A DNA stretch of 64,000 nt from Dipteris shenzhenensis (Eukaryota > Polypodiophyta > Polypodiopsida > Gleicheniales), in NCBI GenBank assembly GCA_047967505.1, contig CM106539.1. The stretch is one strand, 5' to 3'. The notes under the pieces were generated by a model. The model was not told the origin of the DNA. It was given only the letters and a program-made list of their open reading frames with translations, and made no database searches. A program made the translations under genes and the position numbers. Below, one piece after another: positions 42,842 to 53,580 of the stretch. The stretch's first letter is position 1; every line of letters begins with the position of its first letter.

Positions 42842-44322
42842 CTAGGCGGGTGTTGAGGCGAAACTTAACTGGGACCATTCCATCTTCACCGCTTCCCTTA
42901 GAAATTCTTGTAGTGAGGCTTGCTCAGGGAGTTTGTCAACCAGCCTTATAGCAATGGTGGAGGGTAAAGCCTTCAAAAACCACCCCTTCATGATGGCGTC
43001 ATTGGGTGGCATTGACATCTTTGCCATCTTTGCTGCCAAGACCCTCATCCTGGTGTCCATCTCAGAGATGCTTTCTCCAGGCTTCATGGTGTCAATGGAT
43101 AACTCTTGGACAATCATGTGTTCAATTTTTTCCAACTTGCAAGTGCATAAGAATTCCTCCCTTAGGTCTATCCACGTCTGGAAGTGGTCTAGAGGAAATT
43201 GACTGTACCATACATCCGCGGCATCCTCCAATGACGAGGGAAAGATGTGAAGGAATGCATGCTCATTCTCCACACCTTTAGCTTTATATGTTGTGAGGAA
43301 CTTCCTCACATGAGCTTCCGCATCCTCATAGAGGTGGCCTTTGAACTTTTGAGTCTTCACGTGGACCTTGTTGAGTAGCTCGAGAAGTCTAGCTCTATCT
43401 GGTGGACTGAGAACGGCCATCCCCACCCGAGAGGTTGGAGAGGATGCAAGAGTTGGAGGGAGTCCCGATGGGGCTGTAATGAGTGTTGGTGCTCCCAAGG
43501 AGGAGACCACCTCGACAACTCTTCCTATGGAGGACCACAATGGGGAAGTCACTAATGATGTAGTCATAGAGGAAGTGTACCCAAATGGTAGGGCGTAAGT
43601 GGGGGGTCTCGGTGTTGCAAAGGGAAAGGGTGAGAACATGGAAGATGTGGGGGTGAAAGAGGATGGGAGAGCATTTGGGAAGGAGAGGGACAGAGTTGAA
43701 GTCATGGATGAGTAGGCAGAAGGGAAGGAAGGAGGTGGTGGAAAAGGCAACACCGGTGTGGATGGAAAGGGAGATGAAACCATCATGGCAGGTAAAGGCA
43801 TGGCCAGACCAAAAGTACCCCCCAATGGGATAGATGTAGAAGAAGGATTAGCTAGGAGCCCGGAGCTATGCATAACAGATGAGGTAGCAACTTGTCCACA
43901 AGAGGTTGAGGCGGGAGCAGATGGAGTCACCACTCCAGTAGAAGAGGTGGTTGATGAAGACATCGTTGCAAGAGGAGGAGAGGGGCTACCTTGACCTTGA
44001 TGAGTCCCTGAGGAGCCCTTGTCCTTAGTACCCTCTTCTTGCACCTGTTCTCCACTTTGCACTTCTTCTTCTCCGGAGTCCGGATCTCTGACCACCAGGG
44101 TTCTTGTTGATCCAAGTCAATGAGAGTGTCGATGAAGTTACTTGCTTTGGCTACTGCTCCAATGGGCTCACTTTGTGCTCGAGTTGAGAACTTCGTAAAC
44201 TTACGTCGCACGTAATGCTTCTTGTACCTAGTTTGGTCTGCCGGAAGTCTTTTCTCTACTCTCCTCAAGTACCTCCTATTTCTCTCACTAGCTCCTTCAA
44301 ATGTTTCAGAACTACTCAGCAT
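42842..44322 (-). pseudogene. gag capsid region (G2)
   Basis: The 417-residue frame starts with a long Ser/Thr/Pro-rich segment, then the gag core: KFKGHLYEDAEAHVRKFLTT, LEDAADVWYSQFPL, FQTWIDLREEFLCT, SISEMDTRMRVLAAKM. This is the retrotransposon gag fold. The N-terminal frame (43927-44322) overlaps and is shifted at about 44000-44090. Confidence 0.7.
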
Positions 44323-45080
44323 AAGACCTCTCTCTAGGACCCTAGATCACCACTTCACTCGTGCTACTCAACACCAGCAGTGTCCCACCATGATCGCCAT
44401 AAACTGTCTGAGGGGGGGGGTCCTAACACTTTCGGAAGTATTACCGGAGGCCTAGGGCCACTGGTGCAAGAAGCGAGTAAGACATGCCATAAGTATCACT
44501 GATGGTACATAGGCGAGTGCTAGTGGATGGTGTCAACTATGTGCAAGCGGTAGATGGTGTCAACTATGTGCAAGCGGTACAAGTGCTAAAGTGATGTGAG
44601 CAAGAAGAAGACCAAAGCGGAACAACATCATGAAAGCCAACCCTCGACATGAATGACAAAGAACTTCAACCACATGACACAGGTCCATTGTACCAGGTGA
44701 AAGGAGAGGAGGGGAGGAGAACACACGAAAAGATATTTTAGAGTAGCGAGCAAAGATGGGGAGTAGCATAACTCATTAGAAAGCAAGATGACCGATACAC
44801 CCGGAGAAGATACACATGAGGCGAGCTCTTGACTCTAGCCTCTCACTCCTTCACTCATGCCTCTCGCCCTTGCCAGAATGTCCTTCCCCCTTTCCCCTTT
44901 TCCCCTCTTTACCTTCTCCTCCTTTGCTCCACACCCCACTACCAATCTCCTCTCCTTCTTCCTATTGGATGTCTTCTTGCATCCTTAGCCATCCTTAGCC
45001 ATTCCTTCGTTTGTGGGCCACTCTGCCCTTGATGGCTTGCGCAACACTCTAGCCTATTCTGGGTCAGTGAATCTCGTGCT
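44323..45080. other. region 5' of G2 gag, possible leader/LTR
   Basis: Contains a G run (44412-44420), a short direct repeat GATGGTGTCAACTATGTGCA AGCGGTA (44527 and 44553), and a C/T-rich stretch (44830-45000). A G2 5' LTR is expected hereabouts, but I found neither a second copy nor a primer binding site. Confidence 0.35.
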
Positions 45081-45174
45081 CCATGTGTTCTCCTGTCTAT
45101 TCACGTGCTTCTGACACTAGTTGGTTGCGAGGGTTAGTGCACCACCTATACCTCTTAATTGTTGGACTGCTTCC

Positions 45175-45310
45175 CCTGTGCATCAACGAGTACCGCCTAT
45201 GCGCCTGTGCACTTTGCTGGACTACTTCCCATGTGCACCAACAGGTGTACCCGTGCACCATTGCACTAGTTGGACTACTTCCCATGTGCACCAACAGGTG
45301 TATCCCGTGT
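45175..45310. repeat. tandem repeat, about 60-bp unit
   Basis: TGGACTACTTCCCATGTGCA CCAACAGGTGTA with intervening sequence occurs twice and a diverged third copy (TGGACTGCTTCCCCTGTGCA) precedes them. Confidence 0.75.
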
Positions 45311-45347
45311 AGGTTTGGCACTCTTCAGTCATGTATTGCTTCTGTCA

Positions 45348-45500
45348 TACCCAAGTCATGTCCAGGTCAAGTCATGTCCAGGTCAAGTCATGTCCATGTC
45401 AAGTCATGTCCAAGTCAAGTCATGTCCAAGTCATGTCCATGTCATGTCCATGTCAAGTCATGTCCAAGTCATGTCCATGTCAAGTCATGTCCAAGTCAGT
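45348..45500. repeat. minisatellite GTCATGTCCAAGTCAA
   Basis: About ten imperfect 10-16 bp units. The resulting Ser/His/Val-rich frames are artefacts. Confidence 0.9.
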
Positions 45501-45559
45501 TCCAGAGTGACCAAGATGTGAACATGTGTGAACACAATGCGACTAGGTATGACCAAGGT

Positions 45560-46350
45560 CTAACAACTTGCATGTTGCTGAGGTGACCATGATGTGACCC
45601 AGGTGTGACTCTTGGTGGGAGTCCTGGAGACTTTGAGTACAACACCCTCTTCCATGGAGGCGGTTCTTCTTAATGTTTCACATGCCTTTACCCCAAGCAC
45701 CAGCAATTCGTAAAACCTTGTAAACAAAGATCGTGTCATTTTTTGCATTGGCGGCATCTGGTTTGTTAGCAATGAACAAATTTATCTTATAAGGAGCTAA
45801 GTTACCAATCCTCCCTATAGATCACCGCTAACATAGAGGCTCGACATTGAGAAGTTTCAACACTCACATAAGTTGTAATCGTTGTAATTCTGTAGCTATA
45901 CGACTAAGGGAAGTGCCACATCGCCTTGATTTTAGACTAGTCCCGTGCGAAGGATTAGTTGTAATACGAGCGGAAGAAGATGGTCACCAAGTAGGATCTT
46001 GCATCAACGAGCAAAGGTCCAATAGCAAAGAATATACATGAATCTACTAGAAGGATTGTCGCTTTAGAAAGCCTTCCAGGAGAAGTAAATCAAATACTTT
46101 TGAAATAGAGGCCATCAGGAATAGCCATCGGGAATAGATCTGATACCGTGTTTTGGAATGAATCTAGGGACAAGCATTCTCGCATTGTAAAGTACCCCCA
46201 AGAAGCCACATAATACTGAGCGGTGCGTTTGAACTCGATATCTTCATATTCACCATGAGACTTGGCCCCTATGATGAGTGCCTGCACACAGCGCACGTCC
46301 AGTTGTTGACAGTGATCATGACAAGTAGCAAAGGATTCATAAAAGAGCAA
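45560..46350 (-). other. unassigned coding-like fragments
   Basis: Minus-strand islands such as INLFIANKPDAANAKNDTIF (about 45720-45790) and EYEDIEFKRTAQYYVASWGY (46090-46350) have protein-like composition but are separated by stops. I do not recognise the family. They may be relics of one broken gene. Confidence 0.25.
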
Positions 46351-49194
46351 ATCCTAGGAGAGAAAAGATACTAAATTCTAAGCTACTAATAATCTCTCAA
46401 TTGCGCTAAACATAGACTAATCGATATTTCTCCACTTGTTTCTTGATCTGATTCAAGCTTTCATTAGCTTATAGTCTAATTAGACTATTGGATTGGTGGT
46501 TCGCAGCAGGCATTACAATCATTGGTAGCATGTGTCACAATCTATAAACTAGTAATTGTGATCTATAGAAGAAATCAAGCGACCATGAAAATGCAATAAA
46601 AATTGACAAGGGAGAGGCTGATTAGCGAATTCAAGAGGCAAATCAACGACACTATACACGACCAAGGAGTGAGTAGGTAATATGTTAGTATTTTATCCAT
46701 TCACGAGACTTTTTATCGGTGCTAATATTCTCGATTCTCTCAATCTTGATGCACGAGGAAGGGCTCGTTCCCTCATATTATAACTCTTTGGAGAAGGAAG
46801 CACACCGCCTCCCTGCTCACACTACCCTCCCATCCCCCTAGCATTCTACAGCAGGATTTCCCCAAATGATGCCTTTGGCTTTGGGGAGGTAGGCCTACGA
46901 GGGAGGTCCAGTGGGATCCGAGAGAGTGGTTTTCGCCTTCTAGGGTTGGCCTCACAGAGCAAGTGGACGCGGTGCCCTTCTTTTCTTATACCACCCGAGT
47001 TGGCAGGAGGCTCCAAATGGACACTTCGACGTGGACCCTTCGAGGGAGAGGCATTGGGTGGCCCAAAGAGCCCGTTCCAAGTTTTGGACTCGCGTTTGGT
47101 CCAGTTTTTGTGGCCAAGGAAGATCTCCTACTTCTTCTGGCTAGCCCCACGAAGGCTTGCCAATAGGCCCATGGTTGGATCAGATGCGGGTGGAGGGGCA
47201 ATGTCACTACTGCTCTACTAGAGTTCTAGAGATGATATGTGTGGCTATAATAATCATATTATATATTATTATATAAATATTTTTAATTGCTCGTCCATTC
47301 AAAAGGGCCTTGTTTTCAATCTAAACTCTTACAACATTCCTCTCTTTTCATGCACGTTCTTGATGCAAGGGAGCAAAGAAATCCAAGCTAGATGCAACAT
47401 CGAAGGATGACAACAGCTTTATGCATATGGTTGTAGTCCAAGTGACAGTATTATATAGATTGCAACAAGGATCAATTATGAGCTCTTGTGAGCATCACCT
47501 TATTCATGTATTTGTTGGGCTTCAACTTCCAAAATATGGACATCACCAAATCAATAATAAATGACCACCCTTTACATTTGCTAGGAGGATGGGATCCTAC
47601 CAGAGCCTGTGTAATGTTTCATGTCCATATTTTTACTCAATCGTTTTTTGCTTTAAAAATTTGATAAAATGCTAGGATTCAAGTTCGATTTTGAGTTAGT
47701 AGTTACGTGCTCGCTGACAGAAAGGCTACCTGCTGCAATTCTAGTTTGAAGGGGTGAAATTGAGATCCATAAAAGTAATTTCATGACGTCAAATTCAAAT
47801 TGCTTCCCTATTTTCCAAAGAGGGTTTTGACATTTTGCGAGTAAATTTTTTTGAGAGTTTGCAAGTTTTACAAGAATTTTTATGTGTGAATTTTATAGCT
47901 AGTGGCTAGTTATAATTCTTGCATATCACCATGCAAGTATAAATAATAATAAAACTAGGCAATATATTTCATAAACATAGGAACCACTCAATGGAAACCA
48001 TGGAGCTAGTTCTATTGAGGACAAGATCTCATCATAAATACCTTGGATCAATAGATCACTGTTAAGCTATAAAGGCAAGCAAGCAATAGCCAAGCATCAT
48101 TGCATTCGTGGTTGGAGCCAACCATAAATAGCTGAAACAATAGCTCGCCGGCGAGCTATAAAGACAAGGTACCAAAGACTTTTTTCCCAGATGCATTTTG
48201 GGGTTTCATCTAAAGGTACCCATGTTTGCAGTCGTTTTCTAGGTTTTTGGGCCGTATGAGCTCATTTCTGGTGTCAAAGAGGTCAAATTGTGCATGTATC
48301 AAAAGTTTTGTTTCTTTTAAGGAATTCATACCCCTCTGGCAACATAGTTTTGTTCCAAGGAATTTGTACCAATGGAGCAGAATAACGATGGTCATCCATA
48401 GGTCAAATATTTGAACATCTATAATTTCTTGTTTCGTGGGAGATGTGTTTGTTTGTATTGGGTCCTCTACATATAAGAATACAAGTTGTGCATAAAATAG
48501 TATTTTAAATTTCTCCCAATGCTAAATGCATAGTTTTGCTTATATTTTCCAATTTTAAAAAATCATTATGGTTGAGTCAAATCAATCCTTGGAGCTAGAG
48601 ATCAAGGTGGTTGTAAGAGTTCTACACCATACAATCTTTAATGGCATGCCATGAGCTATAGAAAAAATTCAATAAAAACTCACAAAACTTGCAAAAACTT
48701 ACTCGCAAAATGCAAAGCCCCTTCCAAAGACAACCCTCTTAATGGATGAACTTATGAATAGTTCTCTTTTAAAAAAGCTTTCAAACATGGAGGATCTTTA
48801 GAATATAGGGTGATAATTAAGTCGAATTTTAACTAAACTTTTGAAGACCAACATAATTTAATATATATAAATCTTTTGAGAGAGAATCAATAATTTTTTT
48901 ACCATTGTATTGAAATTGAAAGTGCCAACAACTCCCCCAAGATAGAATCTTGAGCTGCCATGGCTGAGGACTGGCACATACACACCCACACTTGAACTCA
49001 GGACCCCACACTTGAACTCAGGACCGGCACACACACCCCCACACATTTGGAGAGAGACACTGAAAGATACCAAAACTTACCAGAAATAATCGCCATCGGC
49101 TCATGCAGGCAACTTTCCACGTTGATGAGTTTCTATCTAAAAACACATGCAACGGGACGACTCGACCATTCGTCTCTTCCACGAATTATGCATC
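46351..49194. other. intergenic, no gene seen
   Basis: About 2.8 kb, AT-rich from 47220. A GC-rich patch (46760-47220) gives open frames in several phases without motifs. A repeated phrase CCCACACTTGAACTCAGGACC is tandem at 48986 and 49006. Confidence 0.45.
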
Positions 49195-49350
49195 ATGAGC
49201 GCCAACCCTGTATTGAAGAACATCCTTCCAAGCTTGGACTGGAAGGCCCTGCGCAAGGCTGTGTTTTCCGAGGAAGGTCGTAAGGAGCTTAGCAAGCTTC
49301 ACCAAGCCTATGATGAAGTTTGCGACATCCTTCAAAACAAATTTACACTC
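49195..49350 (+). CDS. ATPQ: ATP synthase subunit d-like, exon 1
   Basis: From ATG 49195: MSANPVLKNILPSLDWKALR then KAVFSEEGRKELSKLHQAYD EVCDILQNKF TL, followed at 49351 by a GTAAGT donor. This fits the N-terminus of plant mitochondrial F1Fo ATP synthase subunit d: a short leader, '(I/L)DW..L.K...(S/T)(D/E)E.R.E(F/L)..L..A(F/Y)DEV...LQ.KF'. The subunit is part of the peripheral stalk. The exon is 156 nt, phase 0. I see no second exon in the 1.9 kb before the retroelement, so either the intron is very large or this is a stranded or duplicated exon. An earlier in-frame ATG at 49147 is possible, but the family start supports 49195. Confidence 0.55.
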
Positions 49351-51217
49351 GTAAGTTCTGTACAGTTGTTTTTACTTCGCTCGAGTTGCGTGATTCTGCT
49401 TTATGTAGGCTCGGGTCAGTTCACGAGTCGTATAGATTTTCTCTTTATAGGAGAATCGAGGGGCATTACGTGTCAAAACAAGAACCACGGGGTGCTCTTT
49501 AGACTTTTGTGAGATTGCTAAAGATCGCCGAGTTTGATTAGCAGTAACAGTCCTCGGTGCTGCACTTCAACGTGGAGTCTTTGTTAAGCAAAAGGCTTCG
49601 TCAGGGATGAGCTTTGCGCAGCGTTTGAAGCGCTCCATTAAACATGCCAGGAAGTCTGGCTATAAGCAGCCAATTGAAATTTCATGAATAGCGCAGGCTG
49701 TAGCGTGCTTTAGATGTCCAACAATTGAGCAGATGTTATAGTTCATGTAGGAATGCTAAAAAGTACTGTAGTCTCATTCCAGTTGCTTTAAGATGGGTTT
49801 AACAAATGGAACTCGGCCCTGATAATATGAAAGATTGTCTCAGCATTACATGCTTTGAGTTTTGCCAGGAGCTTCTCAACAAAGAGCAAGCAAAAGCAAC
49901 AATCGCCATAAGGCAGACTTGGCGTTGTGATTAATATTGGAGGCCCTACTCCAAGGTTGATATGTCATGCTTGCTATGGTGAAGTGACCCCACATATCCC
50001 AGCAACTATTATTGTAAAAGTTTGAAATCCTCAGCTTGCTCAGTCTTCACACTCTTTTTGAAATGACGTAGAAAATTTTAAAACATCAAAGTTCTAGAGT
50101 CCAAGGCTGCTGTCCTAGTATTTCCAACTTTGGGAGCCTATTCTAGGTGACTTTCAACTCTTTTGGGTGGCACCAACCCGTGTAAAAGCCTAGTGTAGCT
50201 CCGTGTTAGTAGACTCATATGCCACATCACCTAGATGGTCTTAGATACATGTAATTAATCCAGCAGTAACACCAATGGAGGTGTAGGGGACTTGTGACCT
50301 AGCTCCTTATGACCCTCACATTGATTGCATATTGTACTCAGGTCATGGTGGTCTCATAGATTTGCTCAACAACATGTAATGATGGCTCTTTCTCACTGCC
50401 ATATTTTTTTATCATTATTTTTACTTTCTTGAGATCTCATTTTTATTGACCACACGTGCGTATTCTTCTATGTGATTTCTTGTGACAGGACTTCACATCC
50501 CAGCTAGGCGACTTCTGCCACCTCTCTGCTACCATGTGCACATCTTCATCGGCAGTTCAGAGTACCCATGCATTGCTATCTCCAGTATAGCACTTGTCAC
50601 CTTTAGTGTGATCCTTTTCGAACATCAGAGTTCAGTGCTCCATAGCCGTCAATGCGATCTATCACCCCTCAGCGCAACCAGTCACCTTCAACGTGGCTCT
50701 ATCACCTTCAGTGTGATATACTGTGTTCAGTATGGTCTTGTTTTGCCATCTCCAACATGGCCTATGTTTACCATCAAATTCAGTATGGTCTTTTCTTACC
50801 AAATTCGCCACGGTCTCTCTCTTTGTGATCTCTAGCATGGCCATGGATCTTCGGTATCCATCATAGTCACATCCAGTGATGACAGAATGTTGGAAGCTAG
50901 TGCATGGGGTGTACTTCACGCAAGTGAAGTTACGATTGGAATGACTATCTTACCGGATCACCCTCAACCTAGTATTAATTTACCAACATGCCGTACGAGA
51001 TTGATGACGCTTCGCACATCCACAAGGGTTCTCCATACCCGATTGTTGTGCTTCTAACACCTTCAATGGCCTTGGGGGTGAGCCTTGATGTGTTAGGCTA
51101 TGATGCTTCATCAATGAGGACTGAGCTAGATCACATAGTCTTGTGAGTTGGAAGTGATCTTAAAGCCCAGTCCATGAGTATCTAGTCCCTAGGGCTTTTC
51201 GAGAGCTAAAAGATGGA
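49351..51217. other. intron or flank after the ATP synthase exon
   Basis: No further exon is recognised. A short plus frame ending in TGA at about 49687 (GAALQRGVFVKQKASSGMSF then AQRLKRSIKHARKSG) looks protein-like but is unassigned. At 50580-50850 the phrase TC(A/C)(A/G)(T/G)TG(T/C)G(A/G)TC recurs irregularly. Confidence 0.4.
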
Positions 51218-52187
51218 TGTCACCACAATGTAAATATCCTAAGTCAAAGTACAGTTGACCATTTATTTGATTATAATTAAAGAGTTTTATATGTGTTAAA
51301 TATGGTCAAAGAGTTATTTTTTAATGGTCAAAGGATTGACTATGGTCAAAGATACTTGACTCTAGTCAAGTAAACCTGACTTCGGTCAAGGAGACTTGGT
51401 TTATTACCAAGAGGGTTAACTGCGGTTAACCAGAGAACCATAGAGCTGACTACGGTCAGAGAGTGTTGACTTCAGTCAACAAGACTTGGCATGCGCCAAG
51501 AGGGTTAACCCCGGTTAACCAAGATGTGCCAACTTCGGTTGGAGAGACTTGGTTATAATTAAGGCGCCTTGACCCTTGGTCAAAGCTCTTTAATTATAAT
51601 CAAGAGTGTTGACTCCGGTCAACCAGAGAATATATATATATATATATATTTGTTTAGATGTGCACATGTGTTCAGTGGGGACGCCCACCGTGACTAGGAT
51701 TAGTCCACAGTGTGTTATTTGCATGCAAAGTGCTAACAATTAATGGGTACCATGGTGGTGCGCTTTCATTAATTGTTGCAGGTACTAGGAAGGATTATTT
51801 TTCCTAAGCGTAATGGGAGCCTGACAAGCATCTAGGAGGCGGTTCGTGTGACCGAGAGCTTTGAAGACTCCAGAATGGCCCTTAGTGGCATGTAATAGGA
51901 TTTAGTCTAGATTTTAGACAAGTGGCATGTTGCTGGAGCTTGAAGCTCTTGTAAAAAAAGTGGATTATTCACGTTTTGTAATGTGGAGATTTACCAGATA
52001 GCTCTAAGCTGAACTTCTGTAACAGATTTTCTCTTATGAATAAAGACCTTCGGGGGGGTCCAGCCCGACGATTTGTCCTGGGCCCTAGTGCATCTTCAGA
52101 GAGAGGGAGTGAGGGAGAGCTTTTGAAAGCATAAATTCCGTCGTTTATGAGTGGTAATAGCTGTCCTACACCCACGTTCCGGTTCCA
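51218..52187 (+). repeat. 5' LTR of G4 (970 bp)
   Basis: Starts TGTCACCACAATG and ends ...TTCCA, one base before the primer binding site. The start recurs after the polypurine tract (58247) and, inverted, at 62256. It holds the hairpin array (51336-51623), a TA run (51630-51650) that may serve as a TATA element, and AATAAA at about 52038. Confidence 0.9.
51336..51623. promoter_or_regulatory. array of about 14 mini-hairpins in the LTR U3, TTGAC-rich
   Basis: Consecutive stem-loop-stem words: TTGAC-TATG-GTCAA (51336), CTTGAC-TCTA-GTCAAG (51355), TGAC-TTCG-GTCA (51377), CTTGGT-TTATT-ACCAAG (51395), GGTTAAC-TGCG-GTTAACC (51414), CTGAC-TACG-GTCAG (51446), GTTGAC-TTCA-GTCAAC (51465), CTTGGC-ATGC-GCCAAG (51485), GGTTAAC-CCCG-GTTAACC (51503), CCAAC-TTCG-GTTGG (51529), then four more to GTTGAC-TCCG-GTCAAC. 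Loops are mostly 4 nt; spacers are AGAG-like. TTGAC is the W-box core bound by WRKY factors, so a promoter role is plausible. Confidence 0.8.
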
Positions 52188-52188
52188 T

Positions 52189-52200
52189 TGGTATCAGAGC
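52189..52200 (+). other. primer binding site of G4 (initiator Met tRNA)
   Basis: TGGTATCAGAGC, complementary to the 3' end of plant initiator Met tRNA, one base after the LTR. Confidence 0.85.
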
Positions 52201-53580
52201 TCAGCCTCCTGATTTTCCAAAATCATGACGGTCTTGGAAGCACTTGGAGAAAAGCTTTTTTTTTGGTATCGACTGAAATTCGAGCACGAAATGACTGTTC
52301 AATAGGATGCTGGTGTGAAATCACGAATTGGATAAGGGGCAGATGCCTGGAATGGTCGAACTGTCGTGCTAGGAATTGTAAAGGCCTATGAACTGGATTA
52401 AATCGAGGGAGCCCGTATCTAGAAGCAAAAAGGAAGATGGCGCAACGACGTATGAGACCTGTTCGTGGGCTGGATTAAAGTCTCGAATCATGGTCGTGCT
52501 TCACTGTCGTAATAGCACGCAAATGATTAGGTGTAATGTTTGAAGCGGGGTGCGAGGTGCTGGCGAAGGCGTGGAGAAGGTGCGAAGGAGCGGCGAGTCC
52601 CGCTATCATTCTGGTTTGGCCAGTGGACGGAAAGCTCTGCTAGCTCCGTGACGTTGTGTCCACGCGATCTTTGGCGACGCCCTCTACGCTAACGCTTCAC
52701 GAAACTGTGAAGGCGCTGCAGACGTAACCACGACGCAGGCGCGAAGCGCGACACCAGTCAGCCAGCCAAGGTCTGAACCTTAGGCTGACGTGGCAGCCAG
52801 GTGGCATGCACGTGCAGACGCTGACGTGGCAGTCCATGCTGGCAGACAGCTCAGCAGATGACGTGGCAATGACACGTGGCAGACAGCGCAGTTGCTGACG
52901 TGGCTTTGACACATGATAGGTGCTGATGTGGCAGGGCTGACAGAAAGCTGATGTGGCAGATGCTGATGTGGCACTGACATGTGGCAAACCAGTGGTTAAA
53001 TTAATTCTGGTTAGTTAACTCTGGTCAGAGGTCTAGTTAACTTGACCCAACCAGACCAGTCTGGTCACTGCAACCAGACTGTGACCAGTCCAGTTGGTCC
53101 AGTTGCAAACTAACCAGACCAGAGCCAGTCAGTCTGGTTAGAGTAACTAGCCAGTTACTCTATCTGGTTACTGTTCTTTTAATTTAAAAAAAAAAAAAAG
53201 AACAGTTGCAGAGACTGTTTCTGCTAGCAATTTTCACCTGCTTGTCAGACTTTCACTGTCAGAAAAGCAGCAGAAAAACAGAGAAAACAGAGAAATCAGA
53301 GATTTGCAGAAAAAGAGTATGCATGCCTTTGAGCAGTAAAAAAGAGGGGCAAAAAAAAAAAAACAGATGCCTTTTGAAGCCATCTGCAGCAGCTAGAAAA
53401 GGGCAATATAGTTGTTGATGCTTTGGCAACTGTGTGGGTATATGCCTTGAGCTGATAGCCAGTACTGGCATAGATTGTGAATGCAAAACACCTCTTGTTG
53501 AGGTACTTTTTCTGTTGGAAAAGCAAAGGTAGGGTGCATCAGTTACCTGCACGGTGTGAGAAATCTGCAGATCTCAGAAT
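52201..53580 (+). other. G4 leader with two motif arrays
   Basis: A 1.38-kb untranslated leader. 52778-52990 repeats TGACGTGGCA-type words about nine times (ACGT core). 52990-53170 repeats CTGGT/ACCAG words. A poly-A run (53187-53200) and a second at 53349-53362 follow. The same layout, inverted, occurs in G4' (60200-60680). Confidence 0.75.
52778..52990 (+). promoter_or_regulatory. TGACGTGGCA repeat array
   Basis: About nine copies of (C)TGA(C/T)GTGGCA(G), e.g. CTGACGTGGCAG, GATGACGTGGCAATG, GACACGTGGCAG, GCTGATGTGGCAG. TGACGTGG is a known target type for plant bZIP factors; here it lies in the transcribed leader. Function is inferred. Confidence 0.65.

Larger units (their letters stand above)
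24631..44322 (-). mobile_element. gypsy element G2, split by E2
   Basis: A single minus-strand gypsy element: gag and protease (44322-40817), linker, RT and the end of RNase H (39389-38434), then integrase (25711-24631) after an interruption of 12.7 kb by E2. Joining the two sides across one copy of GTGTTTCAT gives a continuous protein frame (GKDHILRSCVLPHETQAIL), which shows the original continuity. An internal deletion has removed the end of RT and most of RNase H. The element is inactive and older than E2. Confidence 0.85.

Noticed and set aside
40123-44000. Plus-strand frames opposite G2 gag and linker
   Set aside because: These are antisense shadows of the minus-strand gag-pol, with no independent motifs.
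45083-45586. 167-residue plus frame with Ser/Val/His repeats
   Set aside because: It follows the GTCATGTCC minisatellite; the repetition is in the DNA, with no domain on either side.
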